DNA of 23,656 nucleotides from a virus, in the IMG/VR virus record IMGVR_UViG_3300025771_000189, positions 1 through 23,656 of that record. The stretch is one strand, 5' to 3'. Position numbers and translations under genes: made by a program. The notes beneath the pieces are model-generated. The model was not told where the DNA came from and did not search any database. It saw only the letters and a program-made list of their open reading frames with translations. Shown here piece after piece: positions 21,023 to 23,656 of the stretch; the stretch's first letter is position 1; each line of letters starts with the position of its first letter.

Positions 21023-22228
21023 TTAAGAAATTGTTCCACCTGATATTAAAAGAGGTGCTGGGTTTGCTCCTATATCGGGAGCGTTAAAGCCTTGCCTTAG
21101 AGGTAATCCGTTTGCTCCTAAAGCATCTGAATCGCCTGTGATTAAAGAGTAAGTTCCCGATGTAGTTGTAATCTCAATGTCAGGTTCAGTTGAATCTTCG
21201 ACCACTGACACACCTGTTGTTAATTCTAAACGACTCGATGGGGTATTTAAGTATGCCCTAGATGCGTCTGTCTTAACTAAAAAGTCTAAGTTTCCATCGG
21301 AGTCAGTAATAACAACGACCGACTGAGTAGGATTGTCTATAACCTTTAAACTCTGATTAGGAAATGCTCCGATGTGTGGATTAGGTGTGCCTCTTAACTC
21401 TGCGTCTCCAACTACAACATTCTGAAAGGAACAAGTACCATCTCCGTCTTCTCGGAGGAATTTAGTAGCTCCTGTTTCTCCTGTTGATAAGACTGCTGTG
21501 CCTTCGACTGCTGAACTAATACCTGTTAAGTTACTTCCGTCAACAGCTGGTAATTGTGCTGACCCGTTTAACTGTACTACATTATTAGCACTTGTTCCTA
21601 CATCTAAAGTAGCCGAAGTACCTAGTCCGCTAACATCAGTATTACTAAGTGTTACTGTACCTGTTCTTCCAGCTACCGATTGCACTGGTGCTCCTGATGA
21701 ATCGATGAAGTTACTATCATTAGTAAGAGTCGATATGTTATCACCTGGTTGAGTAGCACTAGTCGCTAAAGTTCCTTGAGCTGCCGTAGCGTAATCTGTT
21801 GAATCAAAAGCTTTTACCTCTGCTAAGTTTGTTACTTCAGAGTCCATCAAAGCACCTGCTGCGGTAACGTTAGTTGCGTCAGTAATATCAGCTCCAGCTT
21901 CAATACCATTTAGCTTAGTCTTATCACCATCGACAAAAGCTCCTTCTGAGGGTGGTTGTTGAGCACTATCTGCTAAAGCTCCTTGAGCTGCTGTTGCATA
22001 GTCTGTACTTGCAGTAGTAGCTGCTGAACCTAACCCTGATATATCTGTGTTACTAAGTGTTACTGTACCTGTCCTACCTGCTACCGATTGAACAGGAGCA
22101 AGAGTCATTAAGTTATTAGCTGTTACTCTTTTAGTAGTGGGTGTCCCTGAAACATCAACAACAGCTATTTGATCGCCACTTGCTGGAGTTGTTAATGAGG
22201 GTAATTCCGAGATCTTTTTATTAGCCAT
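21023..22228 (-). CDS. Fibre/collar-like structural protein with internal repeats
   Basis: 401 residues. The start MANKKISELPSLTTPASGDQ then IAVVDVSGTPTTKRVT is a common N-terminal docking segment of phage fibre proteins. Two copies of PVQSVAGRTGTVTLSNTD(I/V)SGLG lie at about 44-68 and 180-204, and two copies of DYATAAQG.LA.SA.QP at 76-92 and 145-161. DKTKLNGIEAGADITDATNV (102-121) is the same family phrase as in the tail fibre at 1334-3517. The C-terminal half (from about 265) is beta-rich without recognisable motif and is likely the binding part. It has no S74 chaperone. A second adhesin beside the gp17-like fibre is the natural reading, though a head or collar fibre is possible. Confidence 0.8.
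   Translation of the reverse strand: MANKKISELPSLTTPASGDQIAVVDVSGTPTTKRVTANNLMTLAPVQSVAGRTGTVTLSNTDISGLGSAATTASTDYATAAQGALADSAQQPPSEGAFVDGDKTKLNGIEAGADITDATNVTAAGALMDSEVTNLAEVKAFDSTDYATAAQGTLATSATQPGDNISTLTNDSNFIDSSGAPVQSVAGRTGTVTLSNTDVSGLGTSATLDVGTSANNVVQLNGSAQLPAVDGSNLTGISSAVEGTAVLSTGETGATKFLREDGDGTCSFQNVVVGDAELRGTPNPHIGAFPNQSLKVIDNPTQSVVVITDSDGNLDFLVKTDASRAYLNTPSSRLELTTGVSVVEDSTEPDIEITTTSGTYSLITGDSDALGANGLPLRQGFNAPDIGANPAPLLISGGTIS
21617..22099 (-). repeat. Duplicated SVAGRTGTVTLSNTD module in the fibre-like protein
   Basis: Two encoded copies of a roughly 25-residue module lie at 22099-22025 and 21691-21617, each followed by a DYATAAQG unit or its remnant. Protein identity is near complete over the core while the DNA differs at many third positions, so selection has held the protein pattern. 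This module is widespread in tail fibres and probably forms shaft segments. Confidence 0.75.
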
Positions 22229-22241
22229 CGTATTTTAAATT

Positions 22242-22424
22242 TTATTCTATTTCTAAACGCATATTATCTTCTGTCAACAAAGCTTCTTCACCTTCAGTCA
22301 AAATCATACCATCTCTTTCGTAGAAATCATATATCTCACCAAACTCAGGTCTTATAAGACGATTAGGTATTATAACTTGGTTGTTAGGTTTCTCTTGAGA
22401 ACTATATGGAAAGATTAAAGACAT
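22242..22424 (-). CDS. Small acidic hypothetical protein in the fibre cluster
   Basis: 60 residues: MSLIFPYSSQEKPNNQVIIP, with a C-terminal half GMILTEGEEALLTEDNMRLE that contains the 'iLtEdg..lltEd' type of phrase often seen in small phage tail or neck proteins. No signal peptide, membrane segment or catalytic motif. It lies 4 bases after the upstream stop and 13 bases before the fibre-like gene, so it belongs to the same transcript. Function unknown; a structural role is inferred from its neighbours. Confidence 0.65.
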   Translation of the reverse strand: MSLIFPYSSQEKPNNQVIIPNRLIRPEFGEIYDFYERDGMILTEGEEALLTEDNMRLEIE

Positions 22425-22428
22425 CTAA

Positions 22429-22746
22429 TTAAAGAGAGTCAGTAGTTCCAGTTGCAAAGACGCTATAAGTACCGTCTGTTCTAGCTGATATATTACCTCT
22501 GATTTGTTCGTAGTGTCCGTGATCGTCTCTGACCATGATAGCACCGTTAGCTGTTACAGCTTCAGAGTGAATGACATACCAAGAACCACCTATGTAGGCT
22601 TCTATGTCTACCGTACCTCCTGTGGTTACTGCGGAAGAAGCGATTACAAAGGTCCAACCCTTAGAACGCTCTACTGAGAATGAACTGCCAGCCCCTGTCG
22701 TTGTGACAGATGATAGCAAAGTCTTTTTTGAGAGTGTGCGAAGCAT
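22429..22746 (-). CDS. Small beta-rich hypothetical virion protein
   Basis: 105 residues, alternating short beta strands and turns: MLRTLSKKTLLSSVTTTGAG, GWTFVIASSAVTTGGTVDIE, then YIGGSWYVIHSEAVTANGAI and a YEQIRGNISARTDGTYSVFA segment. The jelly-roll-like pattern with W at 31 and 56 fits decoration, collar or small receptor-binding domains. Similar short proteins occur upstream of the portal in marine podoviruses as I remember them, without assigned function. The 23-base gap before it holds only AT-rich sequence and no clear Shine-Dalgarno. Confidence 0.7.
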   Translation of the reverse strand: MLRTLSKKTLLSSVTTTGAGSSFSVERSKGWTFVIASSAVTTGGTVDIEAYIGGSWYVIHSEAVTANGAIMVRDDHGHYEQIRGNISARTDGTYSVFATGTTDSL

Positions 22747-22769
22747 GATATTATATAGTTATGTTGTTA

Positions 22770-22976
22770 TTAAGAAGACATATAGACACCAGTACCACCA
22801 GCAGAACCACCAAGTGTAGGTCTAGAAGACCTTGCTAACTGTGCTTGTGCTCCTCTTCTCCTCTTCTTAGGCTGTGTTTGTCTAACAGTCTTAGGTGCTT
22901 CAGCAACAGGAGGCGGTGGAGGAGGAGGTGCTGGAGGTGGAGGAGGCGGTGGAATATCTGGTTGTGACATACACAT
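22770..22976 (-). CDS. Proline-rich virion assembly protein, possibly T7 gp7.3-like
   Basis: 68 residues. MCMSQPDI is followed by two polyproline runs of seven residues each separated by one Ala (residues 9-23), then a basic patch KKRRRG (about 37-42) and a C-terminus ARSSRPTLGGSAGGTGVYMS. T7 gp7.3, a small virion/tail assembly protein encoded just before the portal gene, also ends in a basic segment plus a Ser/Gly-rich tail (ARSSGGG), so an equivalent role is likely, though the polyproline N-terminus is different. A shorter start at the third codon (22970) is possible. It begins two bases after the preceding stop. Proline tracts of this length would call for EF-P during translation. Confidence 0.7.
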   Translation of the reverse strand: MCMSQPDIPPPPPPPAPPPPPPPVAEAPKTVRQTQPKKRRRGAQAQLARSSRPTLGGSAGGTGVYMSS

Positions 22977-22978
22977 AG

Positions 22979-23173
22979 TTAGTCTTTTGTTAAAATGTTT
23001 TGTTGTAGTTGTTCGTTATAAGTTTGTCTAAGGAATCTAATTACAGACACTTGTCCACTCTTAAACCAAACATCTTTTTCAGAGTTCGTCAAGTCAGGAC
23101 ATTTGTCAGGAAATAATTCTTCCAATCTCTTTACAACAGCCTCGCTTATAAGGGGCATTAGTTCATCTTCCAT
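22979..23173 (-). CDS. Small conserved phage protein, function unknown
   Basis: 64 residues from MEDELMPLISEAVVKRLEEL, with FPDKCPDLTNSEKDVWFKSG and a C-terminal helix QVSVIRFLRQTYNEQLQQNI. Mostly helical and soluble. I remember similar small proteins in podoviruses near the portal, none characterised. An ATG at 23194 would add seven residues. I prefer 23173 because it overlaps the upstream stop as TAATG and has GGAG ten bases before it, whereas the longer form has AGGAG about 19 bases away. Function unknown. Confidence 0.72.
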   Translation of the reverse strand: MEDELMPLISEAVVKRLEELFPDKCPDLTNSEKDVWFKSGQVSVIRFLRQTYNEQLQQNILTKD

Positions 23174-23409
23174 TATTGCGTGTCTCCAGTCCATATGTAT
23201 AGTGGTGTCATTTCTCCTACGTAAGCTCCTCCAATGTTAAAGCTAAAGAACTCCATAGCATCTTCCATTGTCATGTCATCTCTTAACATAAGTATCTCTA
23301 AGATTCTTTCAATAGAATAAACATATCTTCCATCGTGATACTCTTGACCTATGATAGCTTCATCAAATCCATCCGCTTTTATTTGCTCTTTTTCTATATG
23401 TGCTATCAT
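23173..23409 (-). CDS. Conserved phage protein with 'FDEAIIG ... GAYVGEMTP' pattern
   Basis: 78 residues. The sequence GFDEAIIGQE (14-23), RYVYSIERILEILM (28-41), then MTMEDAMEFFSFNIGGAYVG (46-65) and EMTPLYIW follows a pattern I remember from many unrelated tailed phages ('DGfDeAiiG ... aieyfefNv.gaYvGe.TPi'), always as a hypothetical protein. It is a soluble, single-domain protein. It overlaps the upstream nucleotide-hydrolase-like gene by the ATGA arrangement and the downstream gene by TAATG, so the three are translated together. Function unknown. Confidence 0.85.
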   Translation of the reverse strand: MIAHIEKEQIKADGFDEAIIGQEYHDGRYVYSIERILEILMLRDDMTMEDAMEFFSFNIGGAYVGEMTPLYIWTGDTQ

Positions 23410-23656
23410 GTTCTATAACTCCTATCATCTAGTTCTTGTGGTAAGTTGCCTTTTCTTATTTGATCCTCGGTCCACAGGAAAGCACTGGCATTCCAAAGTA
23501 TAGCACCTGCGTGATCTTCTGAATCATCTCTTTCATTAAGTGCTAACAAGTGTCTATTCATACTATCTATTAATCTACTGAGGGGGAATCCGTTGTGCCA
23601 GTTGTTGTCTCCGTAGAGTCTTCCTCCTTCTTCAAATCGTTTGGCAAGGGATCGAA
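23406..23656 (-). CDS. DUF5664 / dATP-dGTP diphosphohydrolase-like protein, C-terminal part, cut by window edge
   Basis: Read by hand from the window edge; 82 residues remain. They include AKRFEEGGRLYGDNNWHNGF, PLSRLIDSMNRHLLALNERD, DSEDHAGAILWNASAFLWTE and finally LPQELDDRSY. The pattern 'YG..NW..G.P.sr..ds..RHl.a...ge..DEDH..hilWN..a', ending with LP.ELDD, is the one I know from DUF5664 proteins, annotated as dATP/dGTP diphosphohydrolase-like N-terminal domains in phages. Such enzymes adjust nucleotide pools during replication. The DSEDH and RHL residues are likely active-site contributors by analogy with all-alpha NTP hydrolases. The stop overlaps the next start as ATGA. Confidence 0.82.
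   Translation of the reverse strand, partial: RSLAKRFEEGGRLYGDNNWHNGFPLSRLIDSMNRHLLALNERDDSEDHAGAILWNASAFLWTEDQIRKGNLPQELDDRSYRT

Overview
The window holds the late (structural, packaging and lysis) half of a T7-like podovirus genome, shown backwards: every gene I can support is on the minus strand, so transcription runs from base 23656 towards base 1. The order portal - scaffold - major capsid - tail tubular A - tail tubular B - gp13-like - gp14-like - gp15-like - gp16-like - tail fibre - small membrane protein - small terminase - large terminase is the order of T7 genes 8 to 19. The DNA is AT-rich, and two small basic proteins between the tail fibre and the terminase look like families I remember from marine T7-like phages. 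An AT-rich marine bacterial host is therefore plausible, but nothing in the window fixes it. I see no integrase, tRNA, CRISPR array, insertion sequence or host gene. Both end genes are cut by the window: a nucleotide-hydrolase-like gene at 23656 and the large terminase at base 1.

Layout in transcription order. (1) 23656-22770: the C-terminal part of a DUF5664 / dATP-dGTP diphosphohydrolase-like protein, two small overlapping conserved phage proteins, and a proline-rich protein that may stand in for T7 gp7.3. (2) 22746-19987: a cluster of small beta-rich or fibre-like proteins, including a 401-residue collar/fibre-like protein with repeats and a 268-residue beta-helix protein. (3) 19986-15917: portal, scaffold, a lipoprotein with a C-terminal membrane segment (candidate unimolecular spanin), an overlapping 34-residue membrane peptide, a 125-base leader and the major capsid protein. 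(4) 15908-15855: a terminator-like hairpin just after the capsid gene, where T7 has its late terminator. (5) 15845-3530: tail tubular proteins A and B and four internal virion proteins, mostly abutting or overlapping. (6) 3517-1334: tail fibre with a T7-type attachment domain and a C-terminal S74 self-cleaving chaperone. (7) 1329-1: a membrane/coiled-coil lysis-type protein, two small basic proteins, small terminase and the start of large terminase.

The genes form one programme. The portal nucleates the procapsid, which scaffold and capsid protein build. The terminase fills it. Tail tubular proteins, fibre and ejected core proteins complete the virion, and the membrane proteins probably help lysis. 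No endolysin is visible, so it is probably encoded outside the window. The most unusual content is inside known structural genes. The gp16-like ejection protein carries an HEXXH metallopeptidase-like motif and a methyltransferase-like domain, with no visible transglycosylase motif. The tail tubular protein B is much longer than in T7 and has three short carbohydrate-binding-like inserts. A lipoprotein gene sits between scaffold and capsid with its start codon inside a palindrome. No stretch over 300 bases lacks a gene; the longest gap is the 125-base capsid leader.
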